Shown in pieces: positions 41,759 to 49,045 of a stretch of 64,000 nucleotides of DNA; within the stretch, counting starts at the first letter, position 1, and each line of letters starts with the position of its first letter. The position numbers and the translations under genes are program-made. The DNA is taken from positions 1,054,001 to 1,118,000 of the forward strand of contig CP108400.1 in assembly GCA_045039925.1 (NCBI GenBank), written 5' to 3'. The stretch comes from Yinghuangia sp045039925. GTDB taxonomy: Bacteria; Actinomycetota; Actinomycetes; Streptomycetales; Streptomycetaceae. Under the pieces are notes generated by a model. That model searched no databases and had not been told where the DNA came from. It saw only the letters and a list, made by a program, of their open reading frames with translations.

Positions 41759-42715
41759 GTGGGGTTGTTCCGTCGGGGGCCCAAGCGCGATCCGCGCGAG
41801 GCGCCGCGCGATGCCGCGTTCGAGTTCCTGTCCGAGGAGGAGGGCCGCCGGCTGCGCGGCCTCACCCGGGAGGCCTTCGCCGAACGCGGCCTCGAGGTCA
41901 CGGTGTTCGCGGACCACATGACGGACAGCGCGAACCGGCACTACAACCTCTACAACCTCGCGGCCGGCTGCCACAACGACGAACGCGGGCAGCGCGCCTG
42001 GGCGTCGCTCATCCGCGACCACGTCGACAAGCTCGTGCGCGCGATGGACGCCCCCTCGGCCGTCGAGACGCTGCCCACCGACGAGCTGTGGGCGCGGCTC
42101 TACCCGCGCATCACCTCGGACGACAACCTCCCCGACGACCCCGCCTTCGGGTACGCGCCGGTCCCGGCCCCCGGTCTGCGCGAGGTGCTCGCCCTCGACC
42201 TGCCGGAGAGCGTGCAGACGCTGCCGGGCGACGCGCTCGCGCAACTCGGCGACATCGCCGAGCTGCGGCTGCGGGCGATGAACAACCTGCGCGCGCTCCC
42301 GGTCGAGGACCACGACGTCGTCAAGCAGGACGACGGCGCGACGTTCCGGGTGGTCGCGGGCGACTCCTTCTTCACCGCGAGCCGCGTGCTGGTGCTGGAC
42401 GAACTCGCCGAGCGCGTCGGGGGCGAGGGCATCGGCCCGGACGGCGCCCTGGTCGCGATGCCGTTCCGGCACATGCTGGCGTTCCACCCGATCGTCGGCA
42501 TGGACGTGATCCCGTCGCTCAACGCGCTCGCGGCCTTCGCCGCGTACCGGCACGAGGAAGCGCCGGGCCCGGTAAGCCCGTACGTGTACTGGTGGCGCCG
42601 GGGGCGGCTCACCCAGCTGAGCGAGCGGGACGAGGAAGGGCAGCTGTCGATCGTCGTCGGCGGGGAGTTCCAGGCGCTGCTGGAAAGGCTGTTGGACGAG
42701 GACGACGGCCGCTGA
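41759..42715 (+). CDS. DUF1444-like protein
   Basis: 318 residues from GTG 41759, with GAGGAGG five to six bases upstream. Words such as LREVLALDLPESVQTL, FRVVAGDSFFTASRVLVLDE and FHPIVGMDVIPSLNALAAFA resemble the DUF1444 (YtpQ-like) family, whose role is unknown. It looks soluble. A TAACAT box at 41658-41663 would start a transcript near 41671, so an in-frame GTG at 41672 could be a leaderless alternative start adding 29 residues. The clear internal SD makes 41759 more likely. Confidence 0.65.
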   Translation: MGLFRRGPKRDPREAPRDAAFEFLSEEEGRRLRGLTREAFAERGLEVTVFADHMTDSANRHYNLYNLAAGCHNDERGQRAWASLIRDHVDKLVRAMDAPSAVETLPTDELWARLYPRITSDDNLPDDPAFGYAPVPAPGLREVLALDLPESVQTLPGDALAQLGDIAELRLRAMNNLRALPVEDHDVVKQDDGATFRVVAGDSFFTASRVLVLDELAERVGGEGIGPDGALVAMPFRHMLAFHPIVGMDVIPSLNALAAFAAYRHEEAPGPVSPYVYWWRRGRLTQLSERDEEGQLSIVVGGEFQALLERLLDEDDGR

Positions 42716-42782
42716 CCGCACGCTTCGACCACGCCGGAAATTGTGCGTAACCCGAGGCGCGGAGGCTCGTTGTACCTGCCGA

Positions 42783-42816
42783 GACCCCGGAGCGTCCCCC
42801 CGTTCGCTCCGGGGTC
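42783..42816. terminator. 12-bp hairpin with C-rich loop
   Basis: GACCCCGGAGCG (42783-42794) and CGCTCCGGGGTC (42805-42816), loop TCCCCCCGTT. It separates the convergent DUF1444-like and small hydrophobic genes. The C6 loop resembles half a 6C RNA, but no second hairpin follows. Confidence 0.7.
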
Positions 42817-42880
42817 CCCTGCATGTTCGGGCGTGTTCCCGGAGCGAAACGGGCGGATTCAAGGCTGCCGAGCGCAGCCG

Positions 42881-43117
42881 CTACCAGCGCCTCCGCCGGG
42901 TACGCGTACGCGTACGCGTGGTGCGGCGCCTGCGGTACCCGCCGCGCCTGCCGCCGCCACGGGCGCCGGCCCGTACTCCGATGCGCTGACCGCCGAAGAC
43001 GAAAGCCAGCAGCCAGACCACGACGACAATGACTGCGACCCACCACAGTGCCTCGATGAGGAACCCCGCACCGAAGAGCAGGAGGGCCAGGATGAGGACC
43101 AAGACAACGGGAAGCAT
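42881..43117 (-). CDS. lmo0937/DUF5670-type small hydrophobic protein
   Basis: 78 residues. Two membrane segments (LPVVLVLILALLLFGAGF and LWWVAVIVVVVWLLAFVFGG) match the tiny stress-linked hydrophobic proteins found throughout streptomycetes. Unusually, a 30-residue Arg/Gly-rich tail (RGGGRRGGYRRRRTTRTRTR) extends it beyond the normal ~48 residues. That tail is encoded by a CGTACG/CGTGTACGCG-rich stretch, so it may have arisen by repeat expansion or a lost stop. A cytoplasmic basic tail could contact nucleic acid or phospholipid. Confidence 0.7.
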   Translation of the reverse strand: MLPVVLVLILALLLFGAGFLIEALWWVAVIVVVVWLLAFVFGGQRIGVRAGARGGGRRGGYRRRRTTRTRTRTRRRRW

Positions 43118-43248
43118 GTACTTCGGCTGCCCGGTTGCGGCCGGTTGATGCGGTTGTATGTTGCCCCAATCCGGCGCCGCTCCCCCGCGTCGACTGCGGT
43201 GTGATCGTCCAGGTCCGGCCGCGGCGGCGCCGCACCTAGCCTGACCCC

Positions 43249-44001
43249 GTGGAGCCCGCCGGAGAACACCGCCCGCCCTTCTCCCCCGCCGCGGCGCGCC
43301 GCGCCCGCGTCGGACTGCACATGACGCATGATCAAGTCGCCTACGGCCTGGCCGCGTTCCGCGTACACACGACGCCCGCCACGGTGGCCGCCTGGGAGTC
43401 GGGACGCGTCATGCCCGACGAACAGGAGCTGCTCGCACTCGCCGAAATCCTCTGGTGCGCCCCGGCCGACCTCATGGGGTCCGCCGGGGCACTGCGCGAG
43501 CACCGGATCGGGCGACGGCTGTCGGTGGCGGAACTGTGCGCGCGCATCGGCGTCCCCGAGTCGCGCTACGCCGCGATGGAACGCGACAACACATGGCGCG
43601 GCGACGAGCGCGCCACGGCCGCCCTGGTCCGCGAACTCCACCTCTCACTCCGTGACTTGGTGGGCGTCGCCGGCGCCTCCGGACAGGTCGAAGACCTCCT
43701 CCACGAGACCCTTCAAGGCCGCCCGAAGTCGCAACTCGCCGCGATGACAAGGATCCTGGGACTACGCAGAAGCCGCGTCGGAGCCGCACTGGCAGGCGTA
43801 CACGAGGAGTTCACCCACCGGGCACGCGTGTCCCTGTCATGGTCGGACGGCGTCCCAGGAGCCCGCCCACGCACCGAAACGGACGCAGCCGCCGCCGATC
43901 CCGCACGCATGGCAGACCGCTTCTGGGAACTCCTCGGCCACCCCGCCGCCGAACCGCGAATGATCGGCATATGGCACCGGGACCGACTGGACCTGGACTG
44001 A
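43249..44001 (+). CDS. XRE-like helix-turn-helix regulator, 250 residues
   Basis: The N-terminal ~75 residues read as one HTH (GLHMTHDQVAYGLAAFRVHT, then VAAWESGRVMPDEQELLALA). A second HTH-like unit follows (REHRIGRRLSVAELCARIGV, ESRYAAMERDNTWRG). The C-terminal half is helical with no recognised ligand domain. TAGCCT (43236-43241) ends 7 bases before GTG, so the mRNA is probably leaderless. It is divergent from the small hydrophobic protein, which it might control. Downstream is a repeat-rich region. Confidence 0.75.
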   Translation: MEPAGEHRPPFSPAAARRARVGLHMTHDQVAYGLAAFRVHTTPATVAAWESGRVMPDEQELLALAEILWCAPADLMGSAGALREHRIGRRLSVAELCARIGVPESRYAAMERDNTWRGDERATAALVRELHLSLRDLVGVAGASGQVEDLLHETLQGRPKSQLAAMTRILGLRRSRVGAALAGVHEEFTHRARVSLSWSDGVPGARPRTETDAAAADPARMADRFWELLGHPAAEPRMIGIWHRDRLDLD

Positions 44002-44043
44002 CCGCCCGGACGCAGCCGCCGCCAACTTCCGCACCCGCCAGCC

Positions 44044-44196
44044 GCCACCGGGCAGTCCTCTGAACCTGCTGGAGATCGACGAGCGCAGCGAAGAGAGCGG
44101 CCGCACGCCGCCGGGTGGTCCCCGTACCCACCGCACGCCACCGGACAGTTCTCTGAACCTGCTGGAGATCGACGAGCGCAGCGAGGAGAGCGGCCG
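44044..44196. repeat. 60-bp direct duplication, 93-bp period
   Basis: Copies at 44044-44103 and 44137-44196 match at about 57 of 60 positions, beginning GCCACCGG and including CTGGAGATCGACGAGCGCAG. The 33 bases between them differ. No convincing reading frame covers both copies. Confidence 0.75.
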
Positions 44197-44210
44197 GAGG
44201 CCGCCAGTCA

Positions 44211-44260
44211 GACTTTCCTGCGCCGGAGGGAGCGCCAGCGACCGCAGGTGCAGGAAAGTC
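44211..44260. terminator. REP-like hairpin 1
   Basis: GACTTTCCTGC (44211-44221) pairs with GCAGGAAAGTC (44250-44260). The 28-base loop holds GGAGGGAGCGCCAGCGACCGCA.. type sequence related to the next hairpin. Confidence 0.6.
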
Positions 44261-44273
44261 CAAGGCCGGAGTG

Positions 44274-44320
44274 CACATTTTCGTGACGGAGCGAGGAACG
44301 AGCGCAGTCACGAAAATGTG
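44274..44320. terminator. REP-like hairpin 2
   Basis: CACATTTTCGTGAC (44274-44287) pairs perfectly with GTCACGAAAATGTG (44307-44320). The loop is GGAGCGAGGAACGAGCGCA, and the stem extends with mismatches to CCGGAG/CTTCGG. It is likely a terminator and a member of a dispersed palindromic repeat family. Confidence 0.65.
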
Positions 44321-44547
44321 TGCTTCGGCCGCACTAATAAATAGCGCCACACCTGAAACAAGAGCGGACCAACCCCGGACTGCCCGTGTGTCCACGTACG
44401 GGCTGCGCCCAGGTACCCCCCAACCCCCCACGGTGCTACCCCGAGTTCACGTCCACCCCCTATCTTGCCGTCCAGGCGACCGACGGGTTGCCGACCCCGA
44501 CAGACGCCACCAGGCGTCGCGGGACCGCCGACGACAAGGGAGTCGCC

Positions 44548-45414
44548 ATGGCCGCGATCGAGACCACCGACATCGAGGCGGGCGGGTTCACCTTCCACGC
44601 GCGGACAGCAGGGCCCCGGGACGGGCGGCTTGTGCTGCTCCTGCACGGCTTCCCCGAGACCTCGGCCGAGTGGCTCGGCCAGTTGGATGCCTTGGGCGAT
44701 GCGGGATACCGGGCGGTCGCGTTCGACCAGCGCGGCTACTCGCCGGGAGCCCGGCCGCCCGAGGAGTCGGCGTACGACCGGGACGCGCTGGTCGGGGACG
44801 TCCTGGCGGTCGCCGACGCGCTCGGTGCCGGCGGCCCTGCCGCCGGAGGCGCGACCTTCGACTTGGTGGGCCACGACTGGGGCGGGGCCATAGCGTGGCA
44901 GGTTGCGGGGCTGCACCCGGACCGCCTGCGCACGGTGTCCGTCGTCTCGACGCCGCATCCCGACGCGATGTGGTCGGCGAGCCGGCAGACGGGGTCGGAC
45001 CAGCGCGAGCGCTCGTCGTACATGCAGTTGTTCCGGACCCGGGGCGAGGCCGAGGAAGTACTGCTCGCGGACGACGCGAAGTACCTTCGAGCGGCCTTCA
45101 AGGGGCTGCCCGAGACCGCGGTCGCGGAGTACCTGGAAGTCCTGCGGCAGCCCGGCGCGCTGACCGGCGCGCTGAACTGGTACCGCGCCATCGAGCCGAA
45201 GTCGCTGCACGACGCGGGCACCATCGAAGTACCAGCCCTGTACGTCTGGGGCGCGCAGGACCCGTCGATGGGGCGCATCGCGGCAGAGATGACAGCGACG
45301 TACGTGAGCGCGCCGTACCAGTTCGTGGAGTTGCCGACCGCGGACCACTGGGTGCCGGAGAACGCCGTCGCCGAGCTGAACGAATCGCTCCTGGAGCACC
45401 TGGCAACGTACTGA
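44548..45414 (+). CDS. Alpha/beta hydrolase (epoxide hydrolase/haloalkane dehalogenase-like)
   Basis: 288 residues. LLLHGFPETSAEW (HG oxyanion motif, about 27-39), FDQRGYSPGARPP, nucleophile elbow VGHDWGGAIAW with Asp as nucleophile, and a C-terminal DHWVPENA with the His. An Asp in the elbow (GHDWGG) is the hallmark of epoxide hydrolases and dehalogenases rather than serine esterases. VWGAQDPSMG likely supplies the acid. The ATG is preceded by GGGAG. The open frame runs back to 44386, but that part crosses non-coding DNA. Confidence 0.85.
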   Translation: MAAIETTDIEAGGFTFHARTAGPRDGRLVLLLHGFPETSAEWLGQLDALGDAGYRAVAFDQRGYSPGARPPEESAYDRDALVGDVLAVADALGAGGPAAGGATFDLVGHDWGGAIAWQVAGLHPDRLRTVSVVSTPHPDAMWSASRQTGSDQRERSSYMQLFRTRGEAEEVLLADDAKYLRAAFKGLPETAVAEYLEVLRQPGALTGALNWYRAIEPKSLHDAGTIEVPALYVWGAQDPSMGRIAAEMTATYVSAPYQFVELPTADHWVPENAVAELNESLLEHLATY

Positions 45415-45439
45415 CACGCCGACAGCGCCCACACGGCAG

Positions 45440-45475
45440 GTGCGGTGGGTGCGGTGGGTGCGGTGGGTGCGGTGG
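45440..45475. repeat. 9-bp tandem repeat, four units
   Basis: GTGCGGTGG is repeated exactly four times (45440-45475) between the hydrolase and cutC genes. It may mark a slippage-prone site or a regulator target; it ends 32 bases before the cutC start codon. Confidence 0.8.
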
Positions 45476-45507
45476 GTGCCTAGCGCACCACATGACAGGA
45501 TCCGGAG

Positions 45508-46233
45508 ATGCGCGAACCGCTCCTCGAAGTCGTGGTCCTGTCCCCCGCCGATGCCTTGGCCGCCGCCGCGGGCGGCGCGGACCGGGTCGAACTGGTCACC
45601 GACATGGCGGCGGACGGGCTCACCCCCGACGTCGAGGTGTTCCGGGCGGTCCGCGATGCGGTCGACGTCCCGGTACGCGTCATGGTCCGACGTGCGGCCG
45701 GTTTCGGACGCGGTGCGTCCCTGGACGCCCTCCGCGCCGACGCCGCCGGGCTGTGGGCGGCAGGTGCCCGGGAGTTCGTGGGCGGCTGGCTCACCGAGGA
45801 CGGCGCCGTCGACAGTGCGGCCTGCCACGCGGTGTTCGGCGAACTGCCCAACTGCTCCTGGACGTTCCACCGGGCCATCGACCACGCACCCGACCGCGCC
45901 GAGGCGTTGCGGCACGTGGCCGGCCTGCCAGGTGTCGACACCGTCCTGACCTCGGGTGCCCGGGACGGAGTCGGTGCCGGTCTGACAACACTCGCGGCAC
46001 AGCTGCGCGCAACCGGGCCGGGCGGCGGACCAGGCAACACGGGCGAACCGCGGGCCAAGTCGCCGCGCGTCCTCGTCGGCGGCGGCCTGCGCCTCGACCA
46101 CGTGCCGCAGCTTCGGGCCGCGGGCGCGGACGCCTTCCACATCGGCACCGGGGCACGGGACGGCGGTTGGTCCGGCCCACTGGCCCCGGAGCACGTCCGA
46201 GTCTGGCACGACGCCGTGCACAGGCCGCTCTGA
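45508..46233 (+). CDS. cutC: Copper homeostasis protein CutC
   Basis: 241 residues, TIM-barrel CutC family. LEVVVLSPADALAAAAGGAD and RVELVTDMAADGLTPD at the N-terminus, VRVMVRRAAGF, FHRAIDHAPDRAEAL, VDTVLTSGA and ILVGGGLRL-like RVLVGGGLRLDHVPQL near the end are family landmarks. A role in copper tolerance was proposed from Escherichia coli and is disputed; the reaction is unknown. AGGA lies about eight bases before the ATG. Downstream, GCAGCCCAACC repeats (46283-46335) separate it from a LuxR remnant. Confidence 0.85.
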   Translation: MREPLLEVVVLSPADALAAAAGGADRVELVTDMAADGLTPDVEVFRAVRDAVDVPVRVMVRRAAGFGRGASLDALRADAAGLWAAGAREFVGGWLTEDGAVDSAACHAVFGELPNCSWTFHRAIDHAPDRAEALRHVAGLPGVDTVLTSGARDGVGAGLTTLAAQLRATGPGGGPGNTGEPRAKSPRVLVGGGLRLDHVPQLRAAGADAFHIGTGARDGGWSGPLAPEHVRVWHDAVHRPL

Positions 46234-46336
46234 CGGCGCGGAGCCCGCCGCAGGCCAAAGCAGGTCAACCAAGCCAACGCAAGCCACCGCAGCCCAACCG
46301 CAGCCCGGCGATAGCCCAACCGCAGCCCAACCGCAA

Positions 46337-46615
46337 CTACGCTGCCACAAGCCCGAATTCGTAAGCCATGATCACCAGATGCACGCGGTCGCGGGCCGCC
46401 GGCCTGGTGAACAACCTGGCGACGTGCGCCTTTGCCGTAGCGACGCTGATGTGCAGTTCCGCGGCGATCCCCGTATTCGACAACCCGCCCGACGAGAACC
46501 AAGACCTCCCGCTCGCGCTCAGTGACGCCGGGCGGCCCCGGCCGGGCCGCGAACTCGCCGATCAACCGCCGCGTCACACTCGGCGCGATCAGCACGTCAC
46601 CCGAGGCCACTGATT
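46337..46615 (-). pseudogene. Remnant of a NarL/LuxR response regulator, frameshifted
   Basis: The minus strand encodes GDVLIAPSVTRRLIGEFAAR and TEREREVLVLV, the linker and start of a LuxR HTH. The frame then shifts (near 46500) to GLSNTGIAAELHISVATAKA, HVARLFTRPAARDRVHLV and YEFGLV, ending in TAG (46337-46339). One base lost around VGRVV restores the family sequence LVARGLSNTEIA. The receiver domain that should precede it is absent. So only the output domain of a former two-component regulator survives. No sensor kinase is nearby. Confidence 0.8.
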
Positions 46616-46844
46616 CCGGTGGTCCGCAGGCGCGATCTGTAGCGCGCCGGTCCTTGCCTGGTTCCTGCCCGGCCCCGTGCCCGGCCGCTGCGCCCGGGTC
46701 TGATCCCACCTGTTCCTGGGCCCGTTCCCACGCCCCTGACGGCCCGGCGCCCCGCCCCGGGCGGCGCAATCCGCGTGACTCTTCGGCGTCCGTCCTCGTT
46801 GTGCTGCGCGCTGTGCGACGACCCCGACGGAAGGCGGCACATCG

Positions 46845-47666
46845 ATGCGGATCATTCTGGGAGCCGAGGAGGGACCGACCTCACGGGCCTATCGCCGCCG
46901 GGTGGTGGCCATGGCCGCGGTGGGGCTGCTTGCCGTGATGATGGGCATCCTCGCCCAGTTCGCCCAGGCCGGATCAGCGCCGACGGGCGGCACGTCCCCC
47001 GGCGACACCCCCACGGCGCCGGTCGAGAGCCACCTGCGCCGGGACGCGATGCCGGCGGCGGCGTACGCGACACCGTTCGTGCGCCCGGCCTCGCCCCTGG
47101 CCACGACCGACCCGATGGCAGTCGGTCGCGCGGACGCGCCCGTGGTGATGGTCGAGTACGCCGACTTCCTGTGCGGCTACTGCGCCCGTTTCGCGCGCGA
47201 CACCGGACCGGAGATCGTCAGCCGCTACGTCGACGCCGGTGTGGTCCGCGTCGAGTTCCGCAACTTCCCGATCCGGGGCACGGGTTCGGACGACCTGGCA
47301 CGGGCGGCGTGGGCGGCGGCGCAGCAGGGGCGCTTCTGGGAGTTCCACAACTCCGTGTACCAGGCGGGCGTCTACGCTCCGGCTGCGGACAACACGGCAC
47401 TTGGGTACGCGCGGGCGGCGGGCGTACCCGACCTGGACCGGTTCACGGCCGACATGGCGAGCCCCGAAGCCCGGCAGGCCGTGGACCAGAGCGTGGCCGA
47501 GGGCGTCGCCGCGGGTGCGGAGATGACGCCGACGTTCTTCGTCAACGGGAAGAAGCTCGTGGGCGCGCTGCCGAGCCAGACGTTCTTCGACGAGATCGAC
47601 ACGGCGGCACACGAGGCCCGGGCGGCGCAGCACCCGGTGCGCGGTCTCGGACAGATGTTCCCCTGA
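46845..47666 (+). CDS. DsbA-family thiol:disulfide oxidoreductase, membrane-anchored
   Basis: 273 residues. One N-terminal membrane helix (AMAAVGLLAVMMGILAQFAQ, about 22-41) and a ~55-residue linker precede a DsbA-type thioredoxin fold. The active site is CGYC (residues 110-113) in EYADFLCGYCARFARD, and the cis-Pro loop is MTPTFFVNGKK. FRNFPIRGTGSDDLARAAW lies in the helical insert. It should oxidise or isomerise disulfides in exported proteins. GGAAGG lies about eight bases before the ATG. Confidence 0.88.
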   Translation: MRIILGAEEGPTSRAYRRRVVAMAAVGLLAVMMGILAQFAQAGSAPTGGTSPGDTPTAPVESHLRRDAMPAAAYATPFVRPASPLATTDPMAVGRADAPVVMVEYADFLCGYCARFARDTGPEIVSRYVDAGVVRVEFRNFPIRGTGSDDLARAAWAAAQQGRFWEFHNSVYQAGVYAPAADNTALGYARAAGVPDLDRFTADMASPEARQAVDQSVAEGVAAGAEMTPTFFVNGKKLVGALPSQTFFDEIDTAAHEARAAQHPVRGLGQMFP

Positions 47667-48002
47667 GACTGCGGACGCGTTGCCGTTGCCGTTGCCGTCG
47701 AACGCGATGTCGAAAGCCGTGCGGTCTACGTCGTTTCGAGTGGTCGGGTGCGGTGTCCGGCACCTCAGGACGGCGACGGACGTTCCCGAGATATGGAAGG
47801 GTCGGGCGGGGCGGGGAGCGTGGATGGGGCGCTAGTTCACTCACCCGCTCACCCACACCACACCACACCACGCACGCAGTGTCAGTAAGGAAGAGCCGGG
47901 CAGGCGGCGAGCCTGGACGAGACTAATTCCCCCATGCGCTCACCCACTCCGCATCACCCGCGCACACGCGCACGACCTCGCAGTCACAACGTCAGCAACG
48001 GA

Positions 48003-48031
48003 CGGTGCCGGGCGGCTCCCGCCCGGCACCG
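48003..48031. terminator. 13-bp hairpin in repeat copy A
   Basis: CGGTGCCGGGCGG (48003-48015) pairs with CCGCCCGGCACCG (48019-48031), loop CTC. Confidence 0.6.
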
Positions 48032-48260
48032 TGTCTGCGGCCGATTGCGACCGGGATCCGTCCAGCCGGGTGCAGGCGGAAGGGGCGCTCCGCCAACGCG
48101 CTCACCACACCACGCTCGCAACGTCGCAAAGGAAGGGCCGGGCAGGAGGCGAGGCTGGACGGGGCGCTCAGTCACCCACGCGCTCACCCACTCCACATCT
48201 CACTCGCACTCGCACTCGCACTCGCACTCGACGTCACCATCACAACTTCAACAACCGACT

Positions 48261-48285
48261 GTTCCGGGCGGCTCCCGCCCGGAAC
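48261..48285. terminator. 11-bp hairpin in repeat copy B
   Basis: GTTCCGGGCGG (48261-48271) pairs with CCGCCCGGAAC (48275-48285). Stem bases differ from copy A, but pairing is kept by compensatory changes (GTGCC/GGCAC versus GTTCC/GGAAC). Confidence 0.6.
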
Positions 48286-48342
48286 CTGGACTGCGGCCGA
48301 TTTGCGACCGGGATCCGTCCAGCCGGTTCGCGCACACGACTA

Positions 48343-48979
48343 GGGTCCGTTTTACGGACATGGGTTGAGCCAAGGCCAGGGGAAGATCGCGGCAACGTGA
48401 ACCGCGGCCTGGTGGTTCGTGGCGAGCTTGTCAGTGCGCATCGCGATGCTGCACCAGCCGCTACACACAGCGAGTGCCGCTTGATGCAGCCTTCGACCGC
48501 GTTGCCCAGGCGGTAGGCGTTGCGGTCCAGGCGGCGCGGCCAGCCTCCGCGCCGGTCGGCCGCGCCGATTGCAGCGCGGCGACTCACCCCCAGTTCGCGA
48601 ACCTCCTCGACACGATCCGCGTCCCCAGACTCAGACCCGGGAGGCCGCGCACCCGCCCCGGGCGGGTGCGCGGCGAAAGGCCCACAGCTCCCACGCGAAC
48701 CCGGCGCTACTGCGCCGGCGCGGCCTTGCCTTCACCATCCCCGAACCCGCCGACCAGATCCGCAACCGCAAACGCCGCGGGCCGACGGTCGGACGCCCGC
48801 CGGCCTTCGACCGCGAGAACTGCCAAGCCCGCCACGCCGTCGAATGCGGCATCAACAGGCTCAAGCGCCACCGCGCGGTCGCGATCCATACGACGAACTC
48901 GCCGTCCGCCGCGAAGCCACCGTCACCATCGCCGCCATCGGCAAATGGCCGTGACCAAGATCCACTTTCCAACAGACCC
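48343..48979. mobile_element. IS5-family remnants (IS427-group-like ends), two transposase tails
   Basis: Outer ends GGGTCCGTT (48343) and AACAGACCC (to 48979) are imperfect inverted repeats, each flanked by TA. Rightward, fragments KAHSSHANPALLRRRG, TIPEPADQIRNRKRRG, GRPPAFDRENCQARHAVECG and INRLKRHRAVA match the C-terminus of IS5-type DDE transposases. A frameshift near 48890 moves the end to YDELAVRREATVTIAAIGKW. Leftward (minus strand, 48350-48560) LDRNAYRLGNAVEGCIKRH and RTDKLATNHQAAVHVAAIF-type words come from a second, oppositely oriented transposase. At ~637 bp it is deleted inside and inactive. Confidence 0.75.
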
Positions 48980-49045
48980 TAGGGGGCTCCCGGCCGGGTG
49001 CGCGAACCGGCCGGAGGCGTGACACGCATCCAGCCGGAGTATCCG

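Larger units (their letters stand above)
47810..48340. repeat. Decayed tandem duplication with two hairpins and (CACTCG)5
   Basis: Copy A (47881-48070) and copy B (48119-48325) share long stretches, for example GGAAG(A/G)GCCGGGCAGG, CGCTCACCCACTCC and GCGACCGGGATCCGTCCAGC. A partial third copy lies at 47810-47870. Copy B also holds five exact CACTCG units (48201-48230). No gene is visible. Confidence 0.7.

Noticed and set aside
42783..42816. Second 6C RNA
   Set aside because: Only one hairpin with a C6 loop; the partner hairpin is absent, so it is called a terminator.
46368..46613. 81-codon plus-strand frame
   Set aside because: It is the complement of the LuxR remnant, which has recognisable domain sequence on the minus strand.
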